Assembly: GCA_963513935.1 (NCBI GenBank)
Contig: OY740765.1
Coordinates: 74,135,718 to 74,199,717 of the forward strand
Direction of reading: 5' to 3'
Length of the DNA: 64,000 nt
Source: Aphrophora alni
Lineage: Eukaryota; Arthropoda; Insecta; Hemiptera; Aphrophoridae
Made by a program: the position numbers and the translations under genes. How positions within the stretch are numbered: position 1 is the first letter of the stretch; each line of letters opens with the position of its first letter. The notes under the pieces were generated by a model that was given only the letters and a program-made list of their open reading frames with translations, ran no database searches and was not told where the DNA came from. Below, piece after piece: positions 12,690 through 24,295 of the stretch.

Positions 12690-15600
12690 CAGTTTGGTGT
12701 TTTTAAATTTTTTTATTAGGACTGGGGAGAGTGTTTTAAAAGCCTGCTGCACTGCGACCTAGTTAGATCTTTTGTGCCCCCCTCTTGTTGGACTCAGGAG
12801 AGATCTATGTCTTTGACAAAATTGATCAGACCCCTGGTCGGGAGGTTTAGTAATTATTCTTCTTCCGAAATGAAGATAAATTCTAGAAATTTATGTCTTT
12901 TTTGGCATTAGGCCGGGCACTCCATGATGATGTGTTCCATGCGTTCCACCTCTTCACCACAGTACCTGCAAGTATCATCGTCCACCAGGCCCATCTTACT
13001 TAACCCTCTAGCTGGCGCATGTTAATGTGTCTTAAAAATTCTTCGTTCGTTTAAAAATTAATAAAATATATTATTTGTATACAAAACCTAACTTATAAGA
13101 TATCATTTTTCTCAGAAAGATGCATAGAATTTATCTATGTAATAAAAAAATAAATTTTTGAAACGGTTTTGGAGTAAGTATGTTAGATGTCAAAAATTAT
13201 ATTAACTAATTTTCAGAAAAACCTGTATCACCCAAAATCAATAGCTTACTACCTATTTCTAAGGTATACACAATTTTTGTGTATTATTTGTGAATATATT
13301 TAGGAAAAAAAAATATAAATTTGTTATATTTTAAAAATGTAAAAAAATATTTTACGTAAAAACTGAATTTTCTCTTTATTTTTTTTAAAAAAACATTAAA
13401 AATAGTAAAATATATTTTATACAGTACTTCTATATATCATTATGTCCAGAAAGGTGCATAGAATGTAGTTGTGTAGTGAAAAGAAAAGTAAGATGTATCA
13501 AATTTTGAGTTTTTTGGTCAAATACCAAAAAAATCTAAGAGTAACAGAGCAGAAATTTCATAGAAATGGTGATCAAAAACATACTAATACATTTTTTGCA
13601 ATTTTGTCAACCATTTGTTGAGATTTCTAATATATTTGTGAATATATTTAGGGGAAAAAAATAATAATGTGTTACATTTTCTAAATAAAAACGACGATTT
13701 TGACTAAAAAGTGATACTCTGACGGTTGAGGTTAGGTTTGTAACTTCCACAATTTAGCCTCACTAGTAACAATCTGATGATAGGCCAAAGACAAAATCAT
13801 TAGATTTTACTAAGAAAATATATACTTTACAAAGAATAACACACATATTCACTTTTATAATCATATAAAACACTAAATATAAGAAAATGTGCATGTAGCC
13901 TAGACTTACCATTTTCCTTTTAGGTTATGACAAATATAAACCTTTCACAAACTAGAAATTCACTAAAAACATAATCTTTAGATATAAAAACACATATATT
14001 GTAACTTGTATACAAAATATATACAATTTGTATAAACAAACCTTCAAAATAAAATAAATATGTATTCCCAAACTATATGCACTAAGTCATTTGTTATTAC
14101 AGTATTTACATCGCACCATTGCGTATGTTCCAGGATCAAAACAAAACCTTAATTTTTAATGCACAAGTTTGTAACATACACAAAATTAAAGATTGAAACC
14201 TCATCTTTAGAATGATGTAAAATAAAACACTAAAATCTATAACGTCAATGTAGAAATATGGAATAGTGCCTAAATACTCCAAGTCAAGAGTAGGATCACA
14301 ATATTCAGTAAGCCACATCGTAGACTGTATATAACTCGTAAACTTTAAAACTTAAGATGATTTCGTCTTCATAGTTCGAAAGAGGAAGAAAAATACTATA
14401 TAATATTGTCAACTTGTAACATTTGGACAAGTTTTACCATTTCGAAAAAATATATGAACATATAGGTGATATTTTCTATATAAAACTTGCTGCGAGAAAC
14501 TGTCGCAATCTAGCGCTAACAAGGTAAACTTCAGTCTAGTCTTATTTCTGTACTACACGCTACATAAAATTTTCTAAACTTGGTTATGACAGATTGAAAG
14601 ATTACCTATTCAATGGTATAGAATACATTTCGATAATATAATATCTACTAGGATAAAAGTTGAATTGCAAAAAATGTAATTTTTAGCGTGTAAAATAGCG
14701 TTAAAATTCTTGATTTGGTTTAATTTTTATATAATAAAAACTATACTAGTTGGAAACATTTAAAAAACACAGTTTTGAAGAGAAAACGCGATCTATCAAG
14801 CAGTGTTATGTCAGATGTGACAGATTGAAATTTCGAAATAGGAATAATTGTCAAACGAGACGAATGTTTTGTTTAAAACTTGTTAACGTAAAACTTGGAC
14901 GTTTCGCATCAAAAATATGCGAACTTCGCCAATTTTTGGAATATTATTTATAACGTTTTGTGGTATTTTTTTTGCATGATATGCATCTACGGAACATTAG
15001 CTTTCCAACGGTATTTTATTTATTGCGATGGGACAATTTTAAGTGGGCGTAACGTTGAATGGCAAAATACATGTTTTTTAGTTGGTGAATTGAGCCGTGA
15101 CTAATGAAGCGACCACTTTTAAGGCAAAAAATGGTCGATCACCAGTTGGAGGGTTAAGTGATACCTGCAATGGATATGACCTGTTAGTATACCACAGAGG
15201 AGTTTTAGCTCTCTTCTGCTTAGGTTTAGCACTTCCTTCCCTCTCTTTTAATTAGGGCTAAGGAACTTCTTGGAATGTATAAGACCCGGCAATGTATTCC
15301 AGGTTCTGTTGATTACTTTGTTGGCCCAGTTGGTAATAAAATAACCTTCTGGTAATCCCTAGGGCCAAATCCATACATAGGAAATGGCTCTGTAAAGGGT
15401 TTAGATGCACCAAGTTTAGCTTGCTGATCTGCTTCCTCGTTGCCTACTATTCCCTCATGCCCTGGCACCCAGAAAAGTTCAACTTTATTCTTGTCTGCCA
15501 GCTGGTTTAGGGCCTGATGGCACTCGTGAAGCATCTTTGATCTCAAGTTGTTACTTTGAAGTGCTTTTAATGCCGCTTGACTATCCGACATAATGCTAAT

Positions 15601-15865
15601 TTTCTGTTTGCATTGGTTTTTAGTGATCAGATGATTTGCCACCAAATGGATGGCATGTACCTCTGCTTGAAAGATGGTGGCGTCAGCGCTGAGGGATACA
15701 TGTCTTTTGAACCTTGGTCCCACCACTCCTGCCCCACACCACCTTCCATTTTGGATCCGTCTGTGAACCATTTTTGGGAGTCCGCCGGCACACATTCCGT
15801 GCCTCCCGTCCACAGTTTGGTGTAAGCGTTGACAGTGATAGTTTGTTGTGATTGTAGTAGCCTAT
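12690..15865 (-). pseudogene. LINE ORF2 fragment (RNase H and C-terminus), R1/I-like, antisense
   Basis: On the - strand, 15313-15865 encodes an RNase H domain: FTDGSKMEGG (first Asp), FQAEVHAIH (Glu), MSDSQAALKAL (Asp) and WVPGHEGIVGNEEADQQAK (His, Asp). After a 2.15 kb insertion the frame resumes at about 12999 with SKMGLVDDDTCRYCGEEVE and HIMMECPG, the C-terminal zinc-knuckle-like region of RNase H-bearing LINEs of the R1/I/LOA group. A frameshift lies inside the RNase H (around 15690). Reverse transcriptase and endonuclease are absent, as in a 5'-truncated copy. It sits antisense between the Tigger left end and its transposase. Confidence 0.8.
13004..15153. mobile_element. piggyBac-ended non-autonomous element, ~2.15 kb, copy 1
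   Basis: TTAA (13000-13003) is followed by CCCTCTAGCTGG; at the right, CCAGTTGGAGGG is followed by TTAA (15154-15157). The ends are near-perfect inverted repeats with the TTAA duplication typical of piggyBac. No transposase is present. The left part has two ~330-bp tandem units, each with a TCAGAAAGATGCATAG-like core (13112 and 13449). The LINE frame reads across the insertion site, which confirms the boundaries. Related copies lie at 30690-33650, 43071-44602 and 51225-53120. Confidence 0.9.
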
Positions 15866-15915
15866 CATATCGTGACAACCGTATTACTGTAGTCAGTTTT
15901 GGTGTGATTTTGAGA

Positions 15916-17543
15916 ATGGAAGAGAATAAAAGGAAACAAGTTTCGGTGTCACTGGAAGTGAAGTTTGATGCTTTACAAAGACTTGAACGTGGTGAAAGTG
16001 CGGCTAAAGTAGCGTTAGACATGAAAGTTGGGAGGTCAACTGTGCTTGGTTGGAAAAACAAGAAGTCGGAAATTGAAGCTTGGTGCTTAAAAAGGATGTG
16101 TACGGAATCCATTGCGGAACGAAAAATTATGAGGTTTGCTGAATATGAAAAAGTAAGTGAAGCTCTTTATCATTGGTTTAGGGTGCAGAGGGAAAAAGGT
16201 TCTCCTTTGTCAGGACCTATCCTTCAAGAAAAGGCCCTTCAATTTTATGAAGAGTTAAAAGAGGAAGAGGATCCTAAATTCACAGCAAGTAACGGCTGGT
16301 TGGACAGATGGAAGAAGCGGTACAGAATCAAACAACTCAGTATCTGCGGGGAAAATTTAACTGCCAACCCTAACAATGTAAATGAGTTTCAAATCAAACT
16401 TCATGAGTATATTGACAAAGAAGGGCTCTCAGGTGATCAAATATATAACGCTGATGAGAGTGGCCTTAACTTCCGATTACTTCCTACCAAAAGTTTGGCG
16501 TTAAGAAATGAAAAATCTGTTCCAGGCTATAAAAGAAGCAAAGAGCGTGTAACAATACTTGCGTGTAGCAATGCAACAGGAGGACACAAGATTGATCTAG
16601 CCATTATAGGAAAAGCAAAAAAGCCAAGAGCATTCAAAAATGTTAAGTGCACTAGCGATGGAAGATTTGATCTGCCTGTTTGGTATAAAAACCAACCTAA
16701 TGCTTGGATGAGCGAGTCAATTTTCAAAGAATAGTTTTTCCAGCAGTTCGTACCAGAGGTAGAAAAGTTTTTGAAATCCAAAAATCTCCCAAGAAAAGCT
16801 GTTTTAATTTTAGATAACGCCACAACACACCCCGATATTCAATATTTGCAGGATAAAGACATAAAAGCCATGTTATGTTTCTCCCACCGAACGTGACTTC
16901 CCTCTGTCAGCCGATGGATCAAGGGGCCTTGGCAGCATTGAAGAGAAGGTACAGGCGTAAACTTCTGTCGTCTTTGGTGTTGTCATTGGAAGCAGGGCAG
17001 GAACTAACGGACAAATTAAAAAAGATTGATTTGCTAGACGTTGTTGGTTGGGTTGCAGAAGCATGGAATGAACTGGAGCCTATAACTCTCGTCCGATCTC
17101 GAAGGAAGCTTTTGGATCACTTGAGCAAAGAATCATTTCAAGAAGAAGGACCCTCTGACAACAGTGAGTTGATTGATCTGATGAAGAAAATCCCAGGATG
17201 CGAAGAGTCGTCGAGTGATGACGCACGAGAATGGATGACACTGGATGAAGCAGGAGAGCCATTGGGTGAAGACGAAATCATTTCCGCAGTCAAAGGGAAG
17301 AACGAGAAAATGGATGTCTCAGAAGATGACATCGAAACCAGCCACCAAGAAGAAAAAATGAGCCATGGTGAGGGTGTAAAATTCATGGAAGGAGCACTGC
17401 GTTACTTGGAGCAGCAAAACACAACAGGTATGGACATTCTTTTTCTTCGGCGACTTCGAGTTAAAGCTGCCAGACGTCAAGTCGAAAATGAAAAACAAAG
17501 ATCAATCAAAAGTTTTTTTCAAACAATGCCAACTTTGCTCTAA
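15916..17543 (+). pseudogene. Tigger transposase, disrupted
   Basis: Starting at ATG 15916, the protein begins with a CENP-B-type helix-turn-helix (KFDALQRLERGESAAKVALD, then VGRSTVLGWKNKK). A second CENPB-like DNA-binding domain follows (SPLSGPILQEKALQFYEEL, then ASNGWLDRWKKRY). The DDE core has YNADESGLNFRLL (first Asp), VLILDNATTHP (second Asp) and SLCQPMDQG. An in-frame TAG at 16732-16734 and a 5-nt duplication near 16871 (ATGTTATGTT) shift the frame, so the active site is split. The C-terminus ends with the usual SIKSFFQ-type tail. The domains match pogo/Tigger transposases, which cut at TA. The copy is inactive but only lightly damaged. Confidence 0.9.
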
Positions 17544-17949
17544 TTTTATTAATTTTTTTTTTTTATATATAAAATTGTTTTAATCTTTAAAAATATTTAA
17601 TGGACTGTCTTTTTTTTACTGTAGACTTTACTGTAAATTTTATTACAGCATATTAGGATAGGTGTTTTTAGTTTTCTGAGCCTATTGTAAAAGACCAATA
17701 CTTTTAAATCTCATTTGACCCATCGATAAATTTCATTTTAATGTGTGATTGAACACACTATTTTTGTTGTTGTCAGGCAGGGACTTTTTTGCAATAAACG
17801 TGTAATCATTAATAATCAATAAATAAATGTACAGTTATTTAAAGTAATTTTGAGTATTTGTTGCAAACCTAACCATTAAATACCAAAGTTCCCTAAAACT
17901 CGACAACCTTAAAGTCCACATTGTGTCGAGTTTGAAGGGTTCTACTGTA

Positions 17950-18253
17950 CTATCAAAATTTAAAATATCCCTATTAAATACATTACCTATGCTTAAGAAT
18001 CAACAAAAGGCGTTGTTTAAACATTTTTACAACATTATGTACTTACAAAGAGAAGGTTTTGACATCTCTTGGTTGAATTGTCATGTTGTGCCACTCATAG
18101 ATACGTTTTTGCAACACATATTAAAAAGTAAATACCGATACCGTACTAAGGACAAAACTGAACAGAAAAAACACATTACGTACTGTAAAAACAAACCAGA
18201 AATTTATTTGAGGAAATTACTGTACACGCATTACTTGCCTTATAACCTATAAA
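17950..18253. other. Non-coding spacer between two Tigger genes
   Basis: An ORF of 109 residues crosses the Tigger right end and this spacer, but it has no motif and begins inside the inverted repeat, so it is not called. Nothing else is seen. Confidence 0.6.
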
Positions 18254-19958
18254 AATTAAAAGAAATCTGTTATTTTCTTTTGCTTTTTCTGATTAAGAGT
18301 GTTTTTGAAAGCATAGTCATGTCATTTTCTCATAAACATCACATCAACAACTGTTGCAGCGGCTTGTTGCTCTACGTACATCATCGCACGTTCCAGTGCT
18401 GCCCTTCCCTCTTCATGGCTTAAATTTCCCTCACTAGTTCCTTCTTCCCCATCGTCTTCCTCATCCTTATCATTAGCTTCTTGATTCATTACAGCTTGAA
18501 CAATTTCATCATCATTTAATATTTCATTGTCAAGCTCATCATCGTTGCTTACAATCTATTCCGTAACATTGCTCTCTACAAGGTTAATAGAATTACCTGT
18601 AGGCAGTCGTTGAAGATCTGATAATATTGATAGATTGTCATCTGGTTCCAACACCTGAATAGTAGTTTCATTAGCTTTTGGGTTTTCTTGTTGGACCTTA
18701 TCAACGATCTCTTCTACATCTGGCCAGACCTTTCTCCACGACTTTGTCAATGTGAATGAAGGAATCTCATCATATGCTTCAGCTGCCATATAAATTACAT
18801 CTTTCAATTTGATTGTCTTTAGGGCCTGAATTAGTCCTGTGTCACCCTCACTGTCCAATTTACCTAGGATTTCAGAGAGAAATTTCCTGCGATATTTTAT
18901 TTTAAAACACTCAATAACCCCTTGGTCCATTGGTTGGGAAATATTTGTAACGTTAGGTGGCATATACAAAAGCTTAATACCACTGTCACCTTCACATTCT
19001 AGGACCTCTTCAGGATGTGAAGGTGCATTGTCAAGCACGAGAAGCGCCTTAATCGGCAAGTTCAAAGATGTTAAATGTTGCTTTACTTTAGGCACAAATT
19101 GGGCAACGAACCATTCTTTGAACAAATAAGTTTCCATCCAGGCAGATTTCTGTGCCCTGTAGTACACTGGTAGAAAACTCATATTGAAGTTCTTAATGCT
19201 CTAGGCTTTACCGGTTTTCCAATTACAAACAGAGGCAACTGTAATTCTTTCTTTGTTCACTTTAAACCCTGGTGCTGACGTATCTTGTGATGTGACGAAA
19301 GTTTTTCGTGGCAACAGTTTATAATTCAGTCTCGTTTCATCGATATTATAAATTTGTTCTGGACTATATTTTTCACTAGCTCTTAACTTTACTATACTAT
19401 ACTTTCACTATACTCTTCAACTTTTCTGAAAAGTCACTTGCTCCCGGCTGATCTGCTGACATTCTTTCCCCACATGCGCTGATAAAATGAACTCCATGGC
19501 GTTTTTCCACCTTGACAACCAGCCATTACTTGCTGTGAATGTATCTTTTCCTCCAAGTTTTGCGTGAAGAATGATGCCTTCTCCTTTAAAATTGGCCCAT
19601 TTATTGGAGTGCCTCGCCTGCGCTCCTGTATAAACCAGAGCCACAAAGCATCATCAACTTGTTAAAATTTAGGCATTTTTAAAGTACATCGAGTAGACAG
19701 CACTTTTTCAGCTTCAATCTGAGTACAAAAAGTCTCAATAGATTTCCGGTTCCGACACCAGTCATTTACAGTACTTTTACCGACATTAAATTCTCTACAA
19801 ATACTTTGGACCGATTCACCTTTATCTAAACGCTCTAGGATACTGAGTTTTTGTTCCATTATCATAAACGTATGTTTACGTTTTTCACTCATTTTAGAAA
19901 ACATTTTTCTCAAAGCTAACTCGCACACGTACAACTTATACTTACTTACAACGTTCAC
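18254..19958 (-). pseudogene. Second Tigger/pogo transposase, inverted and degenerate
   Basis: Read on the - strand from 19958: a helix-turn-helix (ILERLDKGESVQSICREFNV, then GKSTVNDWCRNRKS); a CENPB-like domain out of frame (FTASNGWLSRWK); the DDE core with YNIDETRLNYKLLP, LLVLDNAPSHPEE and NISQPMDQG; and an acidic C-terminal tail continuing past a TAG at 18556 to a KKITDFF-type end at 18254. Several stops and frame changes (about 19420-19660 and 19200) make it inactive. It is a different lineage from the neighbour at 15916-17543, as the two differ at most positions. Its terminal repeats were not resolved. Confidence 0.85.
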
Positions 19959-20209
19959 TCCCGAAAACAGTCCTACATACTAAACAGCAAAAAAGATTCC
20001 CACACGAAATTACAGATAAATCAATCTCACTGTACAGTACGTACTACATATAACCAAACCGTTTGTCACAGGTTACGTGCGACCGACCAATTACAAGCTC
20101 GCCCGTAAACTAAACTGACATAGCTTTCAATTTAGGATTGTGTATTTAGTTGCATGAGATGTTTCATACAATATCTGTATTGTCAAAGGTGAATAATAAA
20201 TTGAATTAA

Positions 20210-20816
20210 GTGTCTTATTTCCCATAACTGGTGGTATCTTATTTGTCACTCTTTCTGCAGCATTATAAGTACATGTGTGAATTGCAAGTTATCACCTTTA
20301 CCAATGTATATTTCCCATAAATGGTGTCTTGTTTGTCAATTTTCCTGAAGCATTATAATATAAAAGAGTCACTACTTTGGGTAATTTGCATGTTGTCATC
20401 TTTAACAATGTCTATTTCCTATAACTGGTGGTATCTTGTTTGTCAATCTTCCTGTAGCATTATTATGTTATAGAGTCAATACTTTAAATAAGTTGCATGT
20501 TTTCATCTTTAACAATGTCTATTTCCCATAACTGCTGTAGCATTATAATGTAATAGAGTTACTACTTTGGGTAAGTTGCATGTTTTCATCTTTGACAATG
20601 TCTATTTTCCATAACTGGTAGTTATCTTGTTTGTCAATCTTTCTGTAGCATTATAATATAATAGTCATTACTTTAGGTAAGTTGCTTGTTGTCATCTTTA
20701 ACAATGTCTATTTCCCATAACTGGTAGTATCTTTTTTGTCAATTTTTCTGTAGCATTATAATGTAATAGAGTCACTATTTTGGGTAAGTTGTCATCTTTA
20801 ACAATGTCTATTTCTG
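20210..20816. repeat. Minisatellite, unit ~115 bp, left part
   Basis: About five units contain CCCATAACTGGTGGTATCTT, GTTTGTCAATCTTCCTGTAG, CATTATAATGTAATAGAGTC and ACTACTTTGGGTAAGTTGCA. One unit is shortened. The array stops where Penelope-like sequence starts and resumes at 29284, so the intervening ~8.5 kb is inserted DNA. Confidence 0.85.
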
Positions 20817-20960
20817 TTTATACTGATGACCGATGATACTTGATAAAATTTCATGTTAAAATTAAAATAAAACACACATAAATTCTTTTGTAAATTCTAT
20901 ATTTACTACGAATACCCGACCATGGTTTCACCAGTTATGGCATTGATGAGGCTTTTACAA
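20817..20960 (-). mobile_element. Penelope-like element terminal remnant
   Basis: Contains TACTGATGACCGATGATACT and GACCATGGTTTCACCAGTTA in the same order and spacing as the left terminus of the Penelope-like element at 55444. It diverges by many substitutions, so it is a related but older copy. Strand is assigned from the antisense coding remnant at 22390-22620. Confidence 0.7.
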
Positions 20961-21496
20961 AAAACTAAATAACCTAAGAAGAAATACTGTACACATTTTG
21001 GGACCAAGACCCGTAGCCCCGTTATATGACAATGGAACTTGTAGCCGGGAAACCCAGTAAGTCATAAACAATTTTAGACATGCTTTGATAAAGGTTGAAG
21101 TAGTGGAGAAAAAGACAAGAATTTTGTTTGATCATTTAAGACTAAATTAGCATTATTACAAGAAAGAATTTTAATTTCTAATATTTCTATATTCTAAAGT
21201 ATTACATTTTTTATCCTTGATGTGGAGAATTTCAAATTTAATATTACCTAACTATCTCTATCGCGCTGTTTTCCTAATGTGCCTGGGAGTTTTGGACATG
21301 TTTTTAAAAAATCGTGGTATTTGTTATATTTATTATATATGACTTATTATACATCATTTTAATCCCAAAGAAATTACCTTTTTAAATATATATACATGTA
21401 AATACATATTTTACTTACAGTAAACACTCCTTAGTGTGGAAAAAGGGTAAAATACACACACAAACAAAAATAGCTACACAGCACTACAGCACTTCA
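20961..21496. other. Non-coding DNA inside the nest
   Basis: Contains GACCCGTAGCCCCGTTATAT, with no obvious match elsewhere in the window, and otherwise AT-rich DNA. The left boundary of the piggyBac derivative at 21497-21883 should lie here but was not resolved. Confidence 0.4.
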
Positions 21497-21883
<387 letters not shown>

Positions 21884-22389
21884 ATTTTGTAAACTATAAC
21901 TAAAATATTTATTTATACAAACACTAAAATACTGGGCCTAACTACTAAAATAAACTAAAAGGTTACTTGTATAACTCAAAAAGTATTTAGTATTCAAGAA
22001 AAACAACAACCAAACATAACCAATCTTGATTACTCGTTCAGTTACATTGCAGTAAACAGACGTCTGTTGTGTTCCTCGTAGACGTGTTACGTTGCCTAGT
22101 AACAGCTTCGTAATATTTTTATTTAGTCCAAATCAACAGCACAGACTATTCGAAAATCAAAAAACATACAAAGATAAATAACCAATGAGCTATACGAAAG
22201 TGCTGAAACCAGAGTATATGCCAACATCGCGACGTATAGAATTATATAGCGAGGCCCGTTGTATACTCGGGGTTCGGCGGCGAGCGCCGGCGTGTCTGTC
22301 CGACCTATACTCGGGCTTAGGCTTCAAAGTGTTAAGCATATTTTTTTTTAATGACTGGAAAAACTAGAATAGTTATATCCTAATCTTCA
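21884..22389. other. Right flank of piggyBac derivative
   Basis: Includes a GC-richer patch (about 22250-22320) with two TATACTCGGG/TATACTCGGGCTT phrases, probably the subterminal repeats of the piggyBac derivative, ending at TTAA 22332-22335. No gene. Confidence 0.45.
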
Positions 22390-22620
22390 ACCCCTTTCAT
22401 GTTCACTTAAACTATGGTCTGTTTGACTAACATAAGCAGCATTACAAATACTACATGTCAATTTATAAACTCCACTTTTTTGTATTTTTCTATTTTATCT
22501 TTAGAATAAATTAAAATCTTTCCAAAATATTACACACTTTGTAGCTAACTTTCCCAAAACAATTGATTCTATGGCCCTTTTCTGTAGTTTTATTAGAATT
22601 GACAACTGGATTTTATTATT
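22390..22620 (-). pseudogene. Penelope-like element fragment (linker and start of GIY-YIG endonuclease), antisense
   Basis: Read on the - strand this aligns with the intact Penelope-like ORF at 55659-57266, over the stretch before and into the GIY-YIG domain (NCFGKVSYKV, then KKWSL, then ID). It contains stops. Together with 20817-20960 it marks an older Penelope-like copy on the - strand, broken by later insertions including the provirus that begins at 22631. Confidence 0.7.
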
Positions 22621-22630
22621 TGATTATTAT

Positions 22631-23367
22631 TAGGATCGGGTTCTTTTCAAATCAATGGTTCAGTGTTTTGAGTTAAAGAATGCAATACTTTATATTATTT
22701 TACAATTACTAATTTCCAAATATTATTACAATTATTTCTATTCAAATATTAATTTAAACTGAATCAATATATCTCCCTAACTCATTCAATTGTTTCAAAT
22801 AACATACATATGCTTTATATAACTTACTTCATATTACTTTACAATGATTACTTTAAAACTGAATTAACCTATCTATATATATATATATATTCAAAAATGA
22901 TGAACCCAGAATAGTTCCAGCTATTTTGAAATGAATTTAATATATTTACTTTGTTTTACTTGTGCTGATACTTTGTTTATTTGCTCACCCTTTTTGTGCA
23001 CTGCAAAAGCCGCTACTACAGCTTGTATTATTGGGAGCTCCAACTCGCCAATAATACCCTCGTGTCCTTATCAGACCGCTTCAACGGCTGATTCTCCTTC
23101 TGCCTCGAACGTTCCTCCTGACGTCTTCACTCACGCTGTTGATCGAAAGATCCCCACCTGTCTTGAGTCGTCGCTTATATTGCTTCGACCTGCCTTGCTA
23201 AGTAGGTTGCCCATGCTAGGTAAGCATTTCATCATTTTTTTAATTGTTTCGCAATACCTGTCGCTATTCTGGGTTTCATGTATGGTTCTTACTTAAAATA
23301 CTAATTATTATTACTAATTCTATTAATTATTATATATTTCTACTCTAGTATCTATCTAATCCTAACA
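22631..23367 (-). repeat. 3' LTR of the provirus
   Basis: Runs from TAGGATCGGG to CCTAACA on the + strand. It differs from the other LTR only at about five places: a 4-bp difference in a TA run, a 2-bp indel near 22956 and three single substitutions. Such similarity implies recent integration. ORFs of ~115 residues in both LTRs (22931 and 28761) are coincidental open frames in identical DNA. Confidence 0.92.
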
Positions 23368-23390
23368 ACTCCGCCGCCCTCGAGACATCG
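23368..23390 (-). promoter_or_regulatory. Polypurine tract
   Basis: Immediately inside the 3' LTR the - strand reads GAGGGCGGCGGAGT, purine-rich as expected for the plus-strand primer of an LTR retrotransposon. A cluster of GGCGG stands out against the AT-rich surroundings. Confidence 0.75.
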
Positions 23391-23411
23391 TCCCGATGTC
23401 AAAAAAAAAAC

Positions 23412-24295
23412 TCAAAAAGAAGGGTAGTCCCTTTCGGGTATCCGTATAATTTTCTGTTTTGACATTATGTAAATTTTTATACATAAACAAAATATTACAA
23501 GTGTTAAAATTGATGTCCATATCAGTATTGTGATATGGATTAGATCCGTAGTGTCTATCACATCTGACCAGTGTTTCGGTAGGGACACAGTACTCATTTC
23601 ATCCCCTAGTATGTTGTTGTGGATGAACATTACTGGGGTGGTTAGAGACCAATTTTTGTTCAGGATTGTTGATAGGTTGAGGAATCCAGGAGGGTCATGA
23701 TGTGCGAATGGTTTTAGTATTAATGAATGGAGGGTCGTCCATGAGACAGGTACTACATGGCGCAGGGTAGGATCTAAGGATGTCCTGCTGTCGCATGGAA
23801 ATTGTCTGTCTACTAGGATGTGTGTGCCCTCGTGTAATGAGCAGTGACAAGGTAAGGTTACTTCGACTGTGCCTGGGATATTGTATGTAATAGGTGTTTG
23901 TTTTTGTGTATCACTGCATTGTAGGTTAGTGTTTGGAGTAGGATTTGTTAGGTAAAGGTGTCCCCTGTGATCTCTGTGATCAGTATTCCGTTTTCGCTCT
24001 TACTACAATGGAAGGTACATTTGTCTGCTATACTCTCAATGTCACCACCTGCAATCAGCTGGGCCGCACAACCTCTTGATAGTGTCCCTGTTGAGTGTTG
24101 TCGTGGTAGGAAACACAACCCTGTCTTCTTAGGTTGACACTCGTCCAATTGTTTGCGCGTCAGCGTCCTGATGGATGTCCCGTTTGTAGCCACAATTGTA
24201 GGTTCCATGGATATGGTGCAGGTGTGATTTTCCCATCGAAGCGGTACAGGCATGTATTCATATAGTCTCCATTTTGTTGAGCGTCGCTGAAGTTT
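23412..24295 (-). pseudogene. env (F-type) C-terminal part of the provirus
   Basis: Starts in mid-protein just after the truncated integrase; the first residues overlap the end of the integrase frame in another phase. A Cys-rich ectodomain follows. The first frame stops near 23948 and the next resumes in a different phase, so there is at least one frameshift. Near the C-terminus is a membrane-spanning segment (ITILIWTSILTLVIFCLCI) with a short basic tail. The composition and order fit the distal half of errantivirus/baculovirus F-like envelope proteins. The proximal half lies at 27763-28369, on the far side of the gag-pol block. Confidence 0.75.

Larger units (their letters stand above)
12014..17947 (+). 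mobile_element. Tigger-type DNA transposon (pogo group) with nested insertions
   Basis: The left end CAGTAGAACCCCTCAAACTC follows TA at 12012-12013. The right end carries GTCGAGTTTGAAGGGTTCTA, then CTG and TA at 17948-17949. The transposase lies near the right end (15916-17543). Between the left end and the transposase are a fold-back MITE (12227-12667) and an antisense LINE (12690-15865) that itself carries a piggyBac-ended element (13004-15153). Without insertions the element would be about 2.4 kb, normal for Tigger. Confidence 0.85.

Noticed and set aside
15577..15825. 82-residue + strand ORF
   Set aside because: Shadow of the antisense LINE RNase H domain.
17923..18252. 109-residue + strand ORF
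   Set aside because: It starts in the Tigger inverted repeat, has no motif, and continues into non-coding spacer.
22931..23296. ORF of 121 residues with a signal-like start, also at 28761-29108
   Set aside because: Both lie in the two LTRs of one provirus, on the strand opposite to its genes. The repetition only reflects LTR identity.
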